From positions 3,109,946 through 3,173,945 of the forward strand of contig NZ_OY780936.1 in assembly GCF_963675905.1 (NCBI RefSeq): a stretch of DNA of 64,000 nucleotides, given 5' to 3'. This document shows positions 7,699-18,141 of the stretch, in pieces. This DNA comes from an uncultured Bacteroides sp. (lineage in GTDB: Bacteria; Bacteroidota; Bacteroidia; Bacteroidales; Bacteroidaceae). Under the pieces are notes generated by a model. The model was not told the DNA's origin, made no database searches, and was given only the letters and a program-made list of their open reading frames with translations. Position 1 is the first letter of the stretch. Every line of letters starts with the position of its first letter. Both the position numbers and the translations under genes were made by a program.

Positions 7699-10599
7699 CT
7701 ACTTGTTATTCAAACGTCTTACAAAACGGACCAGTTCGCCTGCCCACAAAACAATAGATGTTAAACCTATTATTTTAATCCATGTTTGCAGATCAAGAGG
7801 TTCTGTACGGAAAACGTCTCCACCAAATTGAACAATCAGAATCTGTCCGATAAGAATAATCAATAATACAAGTATTGTTCCGTATGATTTTGAAAGACCT
7901 TTAAATGAACTATCATTCGTTCCAAATACTCTTGCATTAAACAGATTCCAGAATTGAAGCAATACAAATGTTGTAAAGAAGATAGTCAGGTTCTGCACAG
8001 TCATTACTCCGTCATCACCGGTATTATATACAATCATTCCCAGCAAAAGAACTAGCAAAGTTGTGCCAAGACCCAGAATGTTATAACGCATCTTCTTAGT
8101 AATTATAAAATCAGAACTCTTGCGTGGCTTTTCTTTCATTACATCAATGCTAGGCGGAATTGAAGCCAAAGCCAATGCCGCAAAGGTATCCATTATAAGA
8201 TTTACCCAAAGCATCTGAGTAACAGTCAAAGGAAGCTCGGTTCCAACAAATGCACCTAGCAATACAATAAGCAAGGCTATAAAATTGATAGTCAACTGGA
8301 ATACAATGAATCGCTGTATATTCTTATACAGTGAACGTCCCCACATCACCGCTGTACTTATACTGTTAAATGAATCGTCAAGCAATGTAATATCGCTCGC
8401 TTCTTTAGCAACCGAAGTACCTGTTCCCATAGAAAGTCCTACTTGCGCATGGTTCAAGGCAGGAGCATCATTTGTACCATCACCGGTAACCGCAACAACT
8501 GCACCTTTTTGCTGTAATAGTTGTACCAGGCGTTGCTTATCAGTAGGACGGGCACGAGACATTATCTTCAAGTCGAGCACACGGTCCAGTAATTCTTCAT
8601 CACTTAGTTCTGCAAATCCGGCGCCTGTAATGTGATTCCAATCAGTGTCGGCTTCTGTCCATAAACCTATCTGACGAGCGATCTCTTTAGCAGTTCCCGG
8701 AGTATCACCAGTTACAATCTTCACATCAATTCCTGCCGACTTACATTTTTCCACAGCTGCGGGAACATCCAAACGAATAGGATCGGATATTGCAACTACT
8801 CCAAGGAAATTAAGATCGTTACCTGCTGCCAGGTCAACACAGTCATTTGAAGAATCGGCATCAACAATCTTATAGGCAAAGCCTAACGTACGCATTGCCA
8901 TATTTTGATATGCTAGCAATTGAGCTTCTACTGTTGGACGATATTCTGAAGCACTAACTGTTTTATCTCCTAAAATAACTTGCTTACATTTTCCCAATAC
9001 AATTTCAGGGGCACCTTTCACAAATAATATTTTCTTATCAAGAAGTGAAGATTGCACTAAAGTGGCCATAAACTTTCTTTCGGTTGAGAAGGTTAACTGG
9101 TCATATACCTTTGCATCTTCTCTTAATTCAAGATAGTTCACATCTTGTGAATTCAGCCATAACAATAATGCTACCTCAGTTGGGTTACCAACACCTTTTG
9201 GTTTAGAACCATCGTCTCCATTTTCTAGAAATGCTGTAGAGTTTGCACTAATACCTTCCTTAATCAGATTACTAATTTCATCATCAGCCAATTTTCCGCT
9301 TTCTTTCAATCCATAGAATTGGGTTTCGTGCACCTGCATCAAGTTCTGAGTAAGAGTTCCTGTTTTATCTGTACAGATTACAGTTACTGCTCCCATTGTT
9401 TCGCAAGCATGCATTTTACGAACAAGGTTATTTGTAGAAAGCATACGGCGCATATTTAATGCCAGGCTAAGTGATACACTCATTGGCAAACCTTCAGGAA
9501 CAGCCACTACTATTAATGTAACAGCCATCATAAAGTATTTAAGCACAATCTGGAAAACGGCAATATAAGCCTGCCAGTTATCTGTCTCTGTTGAATTCAG
9601 CCCATAAGTCATAAAAGCAATAACAGCAATTAATACAGCAGACACAATACCTGTCAATGACCAAAACCACGAAGGTTTTTTATTTATTGAATAGGAGAAC
9701 TTATGCGGCATCCACATTTTAATAGCAGCAATCATCAATCCCACGATTGCAGCAATAGAAATTATCTTTGGTCCTATAAGATTATTATAGAGAGAGCCTT
9801 GATACTCAACAGAGGTAATAAACAATGCATCTTTGATAAAGAATACAAGGAAGGTAGCAATAGCTACAGAGAAACCAATTGTTCCGATAAATTGCGCAAG
9901 TTTAGTCAACTGAATATTCAACGGAGTAGGTTCTTCACTCTTCTCAGTAGATTGTTTTGCAACTTTACCAATCTCGGTGGCATCACCAACATGAAGAACT
10001 TTCATTATTCCATGACCGTCAACAACAGTTGTACCACGCATTACTATATTTGAAGCATAGGTTGCTTCTTCATCAAAGCGAGATTCATCAGTTGTCTTTT
10101 CAACAATAGGCTCACCAGTAAGGTTAGACTCATTAACCTGCATAGATATGGCTTCAATCAATTCACCATCAGCAGGAATCTCTTCACCGGTCTCAAGTAT
10201 TATTATATCACCAACTACTACATCCTTACGAGGTATTTCATGCACCTTGCCATTACGAAGAACTTTAACCGCAGTTTCTTCGTTGACTGCATTCAGCAAA
10301 TCAAACTTCTTGCCTGCATCATACTCAAAATAAAAGCCGATGCCGGTTGCCAGAAAAATAGCAAAGAATATACCAATTGTTTCTGCATATTCGTTTTCAA
10401 TAATTGAAATCAGCAATGAAAACACTGCAGCAACAAGTAGTACGCGAACAATAGGATCTTCAAATTTCTCCAGATAAAGTTTCCAGAGAGAAGGCCTTTT
10501 AGGCGGAGTTAATAAGTTAACACCATTTTTCTCACGACTTTCAATAACCTGCTGGTCATTTAACCCAATGTGATAATAATCATTCTTCGATGCAGCCAT
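7699..10599 (-). CDS. Calcium-translocating P-type ATPase (PMCA/SERCA-like)
   Basis: This 966-residue P2-type ATPase probably exports Ca2+ across the inner membrane. In order: N-terminal cation-ATPase domain, helices M1-M2 (about residues 50-100), actuator domain with VNESNLTGEP (about 155), M3-M4 with VVAVPEGLP (the PEGLP calcium site), phosphorylation motif CTDKTGTLTQ, ATP-binding segment FVKGAPE, hinge VTGDGTNDAPAL, and six C-terminal helices. Between M2 and M3 there is an additional hydrophobic insertion (about residues 270-340) compared with the minimal family. The gap to the S41 protease gene is 1 base. Ion specificity is inferred from the PEGLP motif and overall resemblance. Confidence 0.92.
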   Translation of the reverse strand: MAASKNDYYHIGLNDQQVIESREKNGVNLLTPPKRPSLWKLYLEKFEDPIVRVLLVAAVFSLLISIIENEYAETIGIFFAIFLATGIGFYFEYDAGKKFDLLNAVNEETAVKVLRNGKVHEIPRKDVVVGDIIILETGEEIPADGELIEAISMQVNESNLTGEPIVEKTTDESRFDEEATYASNIVMRGTTVVDGHGIMKVLHVGDATEIGKVAKQSTEKSEEPTPLNIQLTKLAQFIGTIGFSVAIATFLVFFIKDALFITSVEYQGSLYNNLIGPKIISIAAIVGLMIAAIKMWMPHKFSYSINKKPSWFWSLTGIVSAVLIAVIAFMTYGLNSTETDNWQAYIAVFQIVLKYFMMAVTLIVVAVPEGLPMSVSLSLALNMRRMLSTNNLVRKMHACETMGAVTVICTDKTGTLTQNLMQVHETQFYGLKESGKLADDEISNLIKEGISANSTAFLENGDDGSKPKGVGNPTEVALLLWLNSQDVNYLELREDAKVYDQLTFSTERKFMATLVQSSLLDKKILFVKGAPEIVLGKCKQVILGDKTVSASEYRPTVEAQLLAYQNMAMRTLGFAYKIVDADSSNDCVDLAAGNDLNFLGVVAISDPIRLDVPAAVEKCKSAGIDVKIVTGDTPGTAKEIARQIGLWTEADTDWNHITGAGFAELSDEELLDRVLDLKIMSRARPTDKQRLVQLLQQKGAVVAVTGDGTNDAPALNHAQVGLSMGTGTSVAKEASDITLLDDSFNSISTAVMWGRSLYKNIQRFIVFQLTINFIALLIVLLGAFVGTELPLTVTQMLWVNLIMDTFAALALASIPPSIDVMKEKPRKSSDFIITKKMRYNILGLGTTLLVLLLGMIVYNTGDDGVMTVQNLTIFFTTFVLLQFWNLFNARVFGTNDSSFKGLSKSYGTILVLLIILIGQILIVQFGGDVFRTEPLDLQTWIKIIGLTSIVLWAGELVRFVRRLNNK

Positions 10600-10600
10600 A

Positions 10601-12184
10601 TCAATTTAATCTAGTTAATTTTTTTTCATAATCGCCGGTCTGTAATATTTCAACAGCCTTTTTTATACTCTCGTTTGTAGAGTTCATTACGTGATAGTAC
10701 TCGTTCATATCCCAAAGATCACGAGCAATAAGAGCTTTTAGCTGAGTCTTTATCAACGGCTCGGAAACCTTAAGCTGTTCTTTATTCAGTTCCACTTTGG
10801 CTTCTGTACCCATTGCTATCAGGTTGTCCATCATAGAGCTGTTTATCTCAAAATTATTATTGAAGTCAGCGAACGATTTGTATTTGCCAAGCAATTCTTT
10901 ACGATGATTTTCAATGTATTTCAGTGTCATTTTCAGGACAACACCTTTTGCCACAAGATTACGATGATAATCTGTATAAAGAGTTGTATCAACAGGTACA
11001 AAATAGTCGGGCATAATTCCACCGCCACCATAAACAATTCTTTCAAATTTCTTCGTTTTACATTTCAAAGAATCAGGGAAGTGAATGCTATCTGAATTCA
11101 TCATCTCACCTTTATTGTATCGGTTAATTAAATCCATATTGTACTTTTCAATACTTTCATAAGGCTTTTGAATACATCTTCCGGCTGGAGTGTAATAACG
11201 TGCAACCGTTAAACGAATCATTGAACCATCCGGCAAATCAATAGGACGTTGCACCAGCCCCTTACCAAACGAGCGGCGTCCAACAATAAGCCCTCTATCC
11301 CAGTCCTGAATTGCACCAGACAAAATTTCACTTGCAGATGCAGAAAACTCATTAACCAATACTACTAACCGTCCTTTTTGAAAACTTCCTGTACCTTTGG
11401 CAAAAAAATCACTTCGTGGTGTTTTCTGTCCCTCTGTATAAACAATTAATTCTTTTTCTTCCAGAAACTCATTAGCCAAATCAATAGCAGCATTCAAATA
11501 GCCACCGCCATTATCCTGCAGATCAAGAATTAAATCTTTCATGCCTTTCGACTTTAACTCCTTGAGAGCTTTAGCAAATTCCTCAGCTGTAGTAGAAGCG
11601 AAACGATTGACACGAATATAACCTATTTTGTCCTGTAAAATATAAGATGCATCCAGACTATAAAGAGGAATACGGTCACGTTTCACTTTAAATTTTAGTA
11701 GTTCATTCACGCCTCTTCTCAATACAGTTAAATAAACCAATGAGCCTTTCGGACCTTTCAAGCGACGCATAACTTCGTCGGTACTCATTTTTACACCGGC
11801 AATAGCAGTATCATTAACAGCTACAATTCGGTCACCTGCTAAAATACCAATCTTCTCAGAAGGTCCTCCGGATACTGGCTGAATAACCAGTAATGTATCC
11901 TCAGCCATATTAAACTGTACACCAATTCCTTCGAAATTACCCTGCAATGGTTCATTTAGTTTTTTAACCTCGTCAGGAGTAGCATACGTTGAATGAGGAT
12001 CCAGCGTTGAAAGCATTTTAACAATAGCATCTTCTACCAGCTTATCTTCATTAACCTTATCAACATAAAGATTATTAATTGCAAACTCCGCCATATGCAG
12101 TTTGCGGGAAGCCACGGTTCCATAATTCTGAGCTTGTGCACTAACCGCGAACAAACATATCAAGGAAATAATTACTTTTTTCAT
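10601..12184 (-). CDS. S41-family C-terminal processing protease with PDZ domain
   Basis: This periplasmic serine protease has 527 residues and a cleavable signal peptide (residues 1-18, ending AQAQ). A PDZ domain spans about residues 85-170, with the carboxylate-binding region around FEGIGVQFN. The S41 catalytic domain follows: the Ser of NEFSASASEILSGA (about residue 285) and the Lys of RRSFGKGLVQRP (about 310) form the catalytic dyad. The DLQDNGGGYLNAAIDLANEF stretch is also typical. The C-terminal 130 residues are a helical extension common in Bacteroidetes members. It lies between coaD (17-base gap) and the calcium ATPase gene. Confidence 0.92.
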   Translation of the reverse strand: MKKVIISLICLFAVSAQAQNYGTVASRKLHMAEFAINNLYVDKVNEDKLVEDAIVKMLSTLDPHSTYATPDEVKKLNEPLQGNFEGIGVQFNMAEDTLLVIQPVSGGPSEKIGILAGDRIVAVNDTAIAGVKMSTDEVMRRLKGPKGSLVYLTVLRRGVNELLKFKVKRDRIPLYSLDASYILQDKIGYIRVNRFASTTAEEFAKALKELKSKGMKDLILDLQDNGGGYLNAAIDLANEFLEEKELIVYTEGQKTPRSDFFAKGTGSFQKGRLVVLVNEFSASASEILSGAIQDWDRGLIVGRRSFGKGLVQRPIDLPDGSMIRLTVARYYTPAGRCIQKPYESIEKYNMDLINRYNKGEMMNSDSIHFPDSLKCKTKKFERIVYGGGGIMPDYFVPVDTTLYTDYHRNLVAKGVVLKMTLKYIENHRKELLGKYKSFADFNNNFEINSSMMDNLIAMGTEAKVELNKEQLKVSEPLIKTQLKALIARDLWDMNEYYHVMNSTNESIKKAVEILQTGDYEKKLTRLN

Positions 12185-12201
12185 TCAAAAACTGTTTTAT
12201 A

Positions 12202-12654
12202 TCAAATCTCTAGTCCTTTGGGGATAAAGCAGCTGATATCTTTATTATAATGCAAAAGCTCTCTAACAATAGTGGAGCTCACGCAAGTCAGTTCCGGTTC
12301 TGTAAAGAGTAAAATAGTCTCAATTCCGGCCAATTGTCTGTTTATATCAGCAATGGTCTCTTCATATTCAAAATCTTTCACCGTACGAATTCCACGAACT
12401 ATAAACTTTGCATCGACAGAATTTGCAAAATCAATAGTCAGGGAATTATAAGGCACCACCTTTATTCGCGGTTCATCTTTATAGAGATTACTGATCATCT
12501 CTACACGTTTTTCTATCGGGAAATAAGTTTTCTTGTTTTCATTAATACCAATACCTATTACTATTTCATCCATAAAGGTCAAGGCACGCTTTACTACTGA
12601 AAAATGACCAACTGTAAAAGGGTCGAATGTTCCCGGAAATATGGCTCGTTTCAT
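12202..12654 (-). CDS. coaD: Phosphopantetheine adenylyltransferase
   Basis: This 150-residue enzyme of CoA biosynthesis adenylates 4'-phosphopantetheine. The nucleotidyltransferase motif is [10 protein letters not shown] (residues 8-17). The family also has [15 protein letters not shown] around residue 90 and the late [10 protein letters not shown] motif near residue 125. Length matches CoaD closely. It begins 4 bases after the parE stop and is followed 17 bases later by the S41 protease, so the order parE-coaD-protease is one transcript. There is nothing odd about it. Confidence 0.97.
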   Translation of the reverse strand: MKRAIFPGTFDPFTVGHFSVVKRALTFMDEIVIGIGINENKKTYFPIEKRVEMISNLYKDEPRIKVVPYNSLTIDFANSVDAKFIVRGIRTVKDFEYEETIADINRQLAGIETILLFTEPELTCVSSTIVRELLHYNKDISCFIPKGLEI

Positions 12655-12658
12655 AATT

Positions 12659-14521
12659 TTAAGCTACATCTTCTTCAATAACCAGGTTGTCTATAATGAA
12701 ATTCTGACGCTCCATGGTATTTTTTCCCATATAGAACTCTAAAAGTCCTTTCACCAAATCGTTTTTTCGGAGAGTAACCTGTTCTAAACGAATATCTTTA
12801 CCAATGAAATGTCTGAACTCATCAGGAGAGATTTCACCTAACCCTTTAAATCGGGTAATTTCGGGATTAGGAGAAAGTTTATTAATAGCACTGATGCGCT
12901 CTTCTTCCGAATAACAGTAAATAGTCTCTTTTTTATTTCGTACACGGAAAAGAGGAGTTTGTAGAATATACACATGCCCCTTCTTTATCAGATCAGGGAA
13001 AAACTGCAGGAAGAAAGTAATCAACAACAGACGAATGTGCATACCATCCACATCGGCATCTGTTGCTACAATCACTTTATTATAGCGCAATCCTTCAATA
13101 CCATCTTCAATATTCAATGCTGCCTGAAGTAAATTGAACTCTTCATTTTCGTAAACAACTTTTTTTGTTAATCCAAAGGAATTCAGCGGCTTACCACGCA
13201 AACTAAATACAGCCTGCGTAGTAACATCACGGCTTTTCGTAATAGAACCACTAGCTGAATCACCCTCAGTAATGAAGAGACTTGATTCTTCCTGATCCTT
13301 ACCTTTAGTGTCATTTAAGTGAATACGACAATCACGCAGTTTACGGTTGTGCAGGTTCGCTTTCTTAGCACGTTCGCGAGCTAGTTTAGTTACACCGGCA
13401 ATAGCCTTACGCTCTTTCTCTGAATCTTGTATTTTTTGAAGCAGAATCTCAGAAGTATCATGGTTGATATGCAAAAAGTTATCGAGTTCACGCTTTACAA
13501 AGTCACCGATAAACTTACCAACAGAAGGACCATCAGGGCCAATATCTTTAGAACCAAGCTTTGTTTTTGTCTGAGATTCAAACACCGGTTCCTCCACTTT
13601 AATACTGATAGCTCCCACCATACCGGAACGAATATCAGCATAATCAAAGTTTTTGGAGTAATATTCCTTAATAGTTTTGGCAACCGCCTCACGGAAAGCA
13701 GCCAAGTGAGTACCACCCTGAGTTGTATGCTGTCCGTTAACAAACGAATAGTATTCTTCGCCGTACTGATCGCTATGAGTAAGAACCATCTCAATATCAT
13801 CTCCGTAGAGGTGAATAATAGGATAAAGCGGGTCAGTAGTCATGTTTTCATTTAACAGATCAACCAATCCATTTTTGGAATGGAATTTCTTTCCATTAAA
13901 GATGATGCTCAAACCAGTATTGAGGAATACATAATTCTTCAATAAGGGCTCAATATGTTCATTCAGATAATGATAATCTTTGAATATTGTATCATCCGGG
14001 ATAAATTCGGTTAAGGTACCATTATCATGTTCTGTTTCTGAAATTGGGAAGTCATTAATAATATTACCCCTTTCAAACTCAGCGGTTTTTTCCTCGCCTT
14101 CTCTGAAACTGGAAATACGGAAGAAAGAAGATAGTGCATTTACAGCCTTAATACCAACTCCATTCAAGCCGACAGATTTCTTGAAGGCTTTAGAGTCGTA
14201 TTTACCACCAGTATTCATTTTTGAAGAAACATCTATCACTTTTCCTAACGGAATACCACGACCATGGTCACGGACTGTAACTTTTCCATCAACAACCGTA
14301 ACCTCAATAGTCTTGCCATATCCCATCATGTACTCATCGATAGAATTATCCAACGCCTCTTTCAGAAGTACATAAATACCATCATCTGAATGAGAACCAT
14401 CACCTAATTTTCCGATATACATACCAGGGCGACGGCGAATATGTTCTTTCCAATCTAGGGTCCTAATATTTTCCTCGGTATATTCTGTAACCAGGATCTT
14501 TTCTTCAATATTTTCTTCCAT
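12659..14521 (-). CDS. parE: DNA topoisomerase IV subunit B (ATPase subunit)
   Basis: This type IIA topoisomerase ATPase subunit is 620 residues long. The GHKL ATPase domain shows [30 protein letters not shown] and the glycine-rich [14 protein letters not shown]. The transducer domain follows, then the TOPRIM metal site with [12 protein letters not shown] (about residue 415) and [13 protein letters not shown] (about 490), and the C-terminal [13 protein letters not shown]. Length and the absence of a gyrase-type insertion favour ParE over GyrB. The expected parC partner is not in the window. It shares a transcript with coaD (4-base gap). Confidence 0.9.
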   Translation of the reverse strand: MEENIEEKILVTEYTEENIRTLDWKEHIRRRPGMYIGKLGDGSHSDDGIYVLLKEALDNSIDEYMMGYGKTIEVTVVDGKVTVRDHGRGIPLGKVIDVSSKMNTGGKYDSKAFKKSVGLNGVGIKAVNALSSFFRISSFREGEEKTAEFERGNIINDFPISETEHDNGTLTEFIPDDTIFKDYHYLNEHIEPLLKNYVFLNTGLSIIFNGKKFHSKNGLVDLLNENMTTDPLYPIIHLYGDDIEMVLTHSDQYGEEYYSFVNGQHTTQGGTHLAAFREAVAKTIKEYYSKNFDYADIRSGMVGAISIKVEEPVFESQTKTKLGSKDIGPDGPSVGKFIGDFVKRELDNFLHINHDTSEILLQKIQDSEKERKAIAGVTKLARERAKKANLHNRKLRDCRIHLNDTKGKDQEESSLFITEGDSASGSITKSRDVTTQAVFSLRGKPLNSFGLTKKVVYENEEFNLLQAALNIEDGIEGLRYNKVIVATDADVDGMHIRLLLITFFLQFFPDLIKKGHVYILQTPLFRVRNKKETIYCYSEEERISAINKLSPNPEITRFKGLGEISPDEFRHFIGKDIRLEQVTLRKNDLVKGLLEFYMGKNTMERQNFIIDNLVIEEDVA

Positions 14522-14548
14522 AATTATAAACTTGCCAAAACTTATATA

Positions 14549-15688
14549 CTATAAATCTATTTTCTTTATAAATGCACGACGACGTTTATGCTGAATTGTT
14601 TTAAAGTATTCCCACTGAGCCTGAACCTTACCATTCATCTCTAATTCGGGATTGCTTTCCGCAAATATACAACCTTCTTTTTGGTAAACTGGAATTAAAT
14701 CAGAAAATAATAATGCATTTACACCTTTGTTCTGATACTCTGGTTTCACAGCAATCAAAAGAAGATCAATCACTTTTCTTTTTCCAAAAAATAAAGCTTT
14801 AAGTAAATGGAACCAACCAAAAGGAAGCAATCTTCCGTGAGCTTTTTGTAATGCAACAGAGAGGGATGGCATTGTTATACCAACTGCTACTAACTTGTCA
14901 TCCTGGTCAACAATAAGAGGAACCATTTTTAAGTCGACTACCGGAAGATACATTTTGACATAATGCTCAATCTGCTTCTGAGAAAGAGCTGAATATCCGT
15001 ATAGCGGACTATAGGCTTCATTCATTAAATCAAAAATTTCCTGTCCGTAATCTTTTGCAAGCTTTTTTCTGGAAGTATATTTCAGAACTCTAAGATTATA
15101 TTTCTTTTTAATAATATCAGAAATACGTTGATGCTTTTCTGGAACCCCAGTCTCTGGGATATAAATTTGGAACTCTACCCAATCGGCATCCTTCTCATAA
15201 CCTAATTTCTGTATATGTTCTGGGTAGTAAGGATAATTATAGATTGTAGCCATTGTGCTTAACTTATCGAACCCTTCAATCAGCATACCTTCCGCATCAA
15301 AATCAGTGAATCCTAAAGGACCTTGAATGTTTTCAAGTCCATGCTCTTTGCCATACTTTTCAACAGCTTTAAGCAAAGCTTCTGAAACTTCGGGATCATC
15401 AATAAAGTCAATCCAACCGAAACGAACATCTTTTTTATCCCAGGTTTTATTGGCACGATGATTTATAATTGCGGCAACTCTTCCAACCAATTCGCCTTCT
15501 TTATATGCAAGGAAATACTCAGCTTCACAAAACTCAAAGGCGGGATTTTTTTCTTTAGTAAACGTATTGAGCATATCGTCATAAAGATCGGGAACCGAGT
15601 ATGCATTGCCTTTGTATAATTTGTAATTAAATCGTATAAAATCTTTAAGTTCTTTTTTATTAGATACTTGTTTTATTATTATTGCCAT
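14549..15688 (-). CDS. GNAT-like N-acetyltransferase family protein
   Basis: This 379-residue soluble protein shows a bipartite GNAT-like layout. The N-terminal part has EAEYFLAYKEGELVGRVAAI (about residues 55-80), with the strand pattern of an acetyltransferase. The C-terminal part has DDKLVAVGITMPSLSVAL and the acyl-CoA-loop-like VKPEYQNKGVNALLFSDLI (about 315). Similar proteins of about 380 residues are common in Bacteroidetes, often annotated only as hypothetical or N-acetyltransferase. The substrate is unknown. It is 28 bases upstream of parE and may be the first gene of the long minus-strand transcript. Confidence 0.75.
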   Translation of the reverse strand: MAIIIKQVSNKKELKDFIRFNYKLYKGNAYSVPDLYDDMLNTFTKEKNPAFEFCEAEYFLAYKEGELVGRVAAIINHRANKTWDKKDVRFGWIDFIDDPEVSEALLKAVEKYGKEHGLENIQGPLGFTDFDAEGMLIEGFDKLSTMATIYNYPYYPEHIQKLGYEKDADWVEFQIYIPETGVPEKHQRISDIIKKKYNLRVLKYTSRKKLAKDYGQEIFDLMNEAYSPLYGYSALSQKQIEHYVKMYLPVVDLKMVPLIVDQDDKLVAVGITMPSLSVALQKAHGRLLPFGWFHLLKALFFGKRKVIDLLLIAVKPEYQNKGVNALLFSDLIPVYQKEGCIFAESNPELEMNGKVQAQWEYFKTIQHKRRRAFIKKIDL

Positions 15689-15803
15689 AAATTGTATAAA
15701 ATATTAAGGATGCAAAGATACTCTTTTTCAATAAATAACATTAAAACCACTGCATTAATGTAATTTAAAGGCACTATTTATACTGCAAAATGCTTTAAAC
15801 GCG

Positions 15804-16985
15804 TCAACACTTATGACATTTTACAAGTACTTTCTGTTCATCAACCAAAGTAGTTGCAAACAGATAGATATCACCACCTTCCAAAAGTTTTAACCTTTTA
15901 CGAAGTTCTGAAACAGAAGAAGGGAAGTTACGAATAGTTATATTTGCCTGCTTTATATCTCCCAAATTCGTTTTCAGTTCTTTTTTATTCAGACTAAAAA
16001 CAGCATCACATTCAAATTTACGTCCGGGGAAATCAGTTATTAATTCATCCGAAGTATATAGATGACTATTCTGATGTAATTTCTTCAGATTATATCTGTT
16101 TGAGATACTTTTATAAGCACCGGCCTTAAGTATGGAAGTATTAGGTTCATAAAGATAACGACCTACTTTTTGTGCATATCCGCACCCTTGCAGTTCTTCT
16201 TCCTTATCGAAAGAAAAAACCTGAGCTTCTCCATTCTTAAGTAGATTCACACAATGAATACTGATTTTTGAATTCACTGCATCGTTTGCAAGAATAACAA
16301 GCAACTCCTTGCATTCGTTAGCCACCGACACAACATGCACCTCCTTTACAAAAGATAAATGATGCAAAGCCAGAGAAAGATCGAGCATTGGAGATAACTT
16401 AATCATTACTTTGTCAGCCTTACTTAGCAGTAAATCTGAGATTTCAGCAACATTTGGTTCACAATCGGCTATTGCAACCACTTTTCCTCCATGCTCATTT
16501 CTTCTTGCAGGGTCAATAAAAATCCAGTCAACTTTTTCTGTTTGGGAAAGATATTCTACCCCATCACCATTTACCACATCGATATGAGGCAAACCTAATA
16601 AAGGAAAGTTAGAGGATGCTATTTCGCACAGTTCCTCTTGGCGCTCCACATAAATAGCTTTTTGAAAGTTTACAGAAAGAAAAGCGCAATCAATGCCAAG
16701 CCCTCCAGTGATATCCACCAAAGTATTTCCTTTTACAAGAGATGATTTATAACGAGCCGTAACCTCAGACGAGCATTGTTCCATTGAAAGATGCTTAGGA
16801 TAAAGTATACCATCGGTATTACCCCAGGAAGGGACTTTCTCCATTGCTATTTTCCGGCCAACAATCTGAGTAACAGCAACAGGCATATCTACATCAGGAT
16901 ACTTTTTTGCCTGAAGAGCCAGTTTGGAAGGATCGTCAGCAATATGCTCTTTAACAAAATCAATTGTTGCTTTTGTATATTTCAT
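15804..16985 (-). CDS. Class I SAM-dependent methyltransferase, PG_1098-like, with THUMP-like C-terminus
   Basis: This 393-residue protein probably methylates RNA. The central Rossmann domain has VDITGGLGIDCAFLS (SAM-binding motif I, about residue 92), acidic VERQEELCEIA, and the catalytic-type DPARRN motif (about 157). The C-terminal 80 residues, including a late NITIRNFPSSVSELRKRLKL segment, fit the THUMP-like domain of the Porphyromonas PG_1098 family. Its target is not known. It is separated from the GNAT-like gene by 115 bases, so it may have its own promoter. Confidence 0.8.
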   Translation of the reverse strand: MKYTKATIDFVKEHIADDPSKLALQAKKYPDVDMPVAVTQIVGRKIAMEKVPSWGNTDGILYPKHLSMEQCSSEVTARYKSSLVKGNTLVDITGGLGIDCAFLSVNFQKAIYVERQEELCEIASSNFPLLGLPHIDVVNGDGVEYLSQTEKVDWIFIDPARRNEHGGKVVAIADCEPNVAEISDLLLSKADKVMIKLSPMLDLSLALHHLSFVKEVHVVSVANECKELLVILANDAVNSKISIHCVNLLKNGEAQVFSFDKEEELQGCGYAQKVGRYLYEPNTSILKAGAYKSISNRYNLKKLHQNSHLYTSDELITDFPGRKFECDAVFSLNKKELKTNLGDIKQANITIRNFPSSVSELRKRLKLLEGGDIYLFATTLVDEQKVLVKCHKC

Positions 16986-17357
16986 CTATAAATTATAATA
17001 ATGGAAGTGCAAGCTCCGATTTAAATAAATAAAAAGCAGGGCAATTTTGGGCGTATGATTTCCTCTTTTTATGTTTATAGGGAACAAATATAAAAAGAAA
17101 AAAGCACTTTTCTATTAACAACTGTTCTCATAAGTTTTTTAGAATTTAAAAAGGCTTTGTCTTCTGAACTAATATTTTTAATAATTAAAAAATAATATTT
17201 TAGCATAAATATATTACTATTATATTGTTCACTATTTAATTTGCAACTACATTTGCAATATTAAAACTCATTATAGATATTGGATAATCATATAATAAAT
17301 CTACAATTAAGTAAAAACATAAAACGAATTTATTCATAAATATATAAAATTAAAGAT
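16986..17357. other. Divergent promoter region, AT-rich
   Basis: This spacer between the methyltransferase and nitroreductase genes is strongly AT-rich. A TACATTTG -7 box at 17248-17255 serves the nitroreductase. A second TTTGC precedes it at 17240-17244. No coding frame or strong hairpin was seen. Confidence 0.5.
17248..17255 (+). promoter_or_regulatory. Bacteroidetes -7 box for the nitroreductase gene
   Basis: TACATTTG matches TAnnTTTG. A partial -33 (TTG at 17225-17227) lies at about the right distance. The predicted leader is about 100 bases. Confidence 0.45.
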
Positions 17358-17990
17358 ATGGCATTATTAGAAAATTTGCAATGGCGTTACGCCACAAAAA
17401 AATATGATCCTACTAAAAAAGTAGTCCAGGAAGATGTAGATAAAATTTTAGAAGCAGCACGGTTGGCACCAACATCATCAGGGATGCAGCAATTCAGAGT
17501 AATTGTGATTACTGATCAGGAACTTAAAAATAAGATAGTACCAATTGCAATGGAACAGCAAATTGTGGCCGATTGCTCTCATTTGTTAGTATTTGCAGCA
17601 TGGGATCGTTATACAGAAGAGCGGATTGATAAAATATACAATTACACAACAGACGAAAGAGGCTTGCCTAGAGGTCGATTTAAATCATATACAGATAAGC
17701 TGAGAGCTCTTTATTTAACACAAACAGCTGAAGAAAATTTTATCCACACAGCAAGACAGGCTTATATTGGCTTGGGGCTAGCCATAGCACAGGCTGCAGA
17801 ACTGAAAGTAGATAGCACGCCAATGGAAGGTTTTATTGGTGAAGAGCTGGATGAATTACTCAGGCTTAAATTAAAAGGATTGAAAAGTGTTTTATTATTG
17901 CCCATCGGTTATCGTGATACGGAGAACGATTGGTTGGTAAACATGAAGAAAGTAAGAAATCCAAAAGATAACTTTACCATCAATTATTAA
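17358..17990 (+). CDS. NAD(P)H-dependent nitroreductase family flavoprotein
   Basis: This 210-residue FMN-dependent oxidoreductase belongs to the NfsB-like group. The N-terminus has RYATKKYDPTKKV, followed by LEAARLAPTSSGMQQFRVIVI, the FMN and substrate-binding segment. The C-terminal part has ARQAYIGLGLAIAQAAELKVDSTPMEGF and ends with a glycine-rich LLLPIGYRDTENDWL. Such enzymes reduce nitroaromatics or quinones, but the physiological substrate here is unknown. It is a single gene with its own promoter and is followed by two hairpins before the convergent pectate lyase gene. Confidence 0.9.
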   Translation: MALLENLQWRYATKKYDPTKKVVQEDVDKILEAARLAPTSSGMQQFRVIVITDQELKNKIVPIAMEQQIVADCSHLLVFAAWDRYTEERIDKIYNYTTDERGLPRGRFKSYTDKLRALYLTQTAEENFIHTARQAYIGLGLAIAQAAELKVDSTPMEGFIGEELDELLRLKLKGLKSVLLLPIGYRDTENDWLVNMKKVRNPKDNFTINY

Positions 17991-17997
17991 AAGAAAA

Positions 17998-18022
17998 CAT
18001 TCAGATATTTTTCTTCTGAATG
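17998..18022 (+). terminator. Hairpin after the nitroreductase gene
   Basis: CATTCAGA and TCTGAATG form an 8-bp stem with a T-rich loop, starting 8 bases after the stop codon. There is no strong T-run afterwards, so termination activity is uncertain. Confidence 0.45.
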
Positions 18023-18060
18023 AATATAGATACTATTCAAATAAACAATCATAGACTATT

Positions 18061-18120
18061 AAACATTCAAGGTTCAGTTCAAACTAGCAGATATATGTCT
18101 GTACTGAACTTCGAATGTTT
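18061..18120. terminator. Large inverted repeat between convergent genes
   Basis: AAACATTCAAGGTTCAGT at 18061-18078 pairs with ACTGAACTTCGAATGTTT at 18103-18120, with two non-Watson-Crick positions. The loop contains a further CAGA/TCTG pair. It sits between the convergent nitroreductase and pectate lyase genes and can work as a bidirectional terminator. The symmetric 60-base form is longer than most intrinsic terminators. Confidence 0.6.
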
Positions 18121-18141
18121 TGTGTATTAAAAAATCTGACA

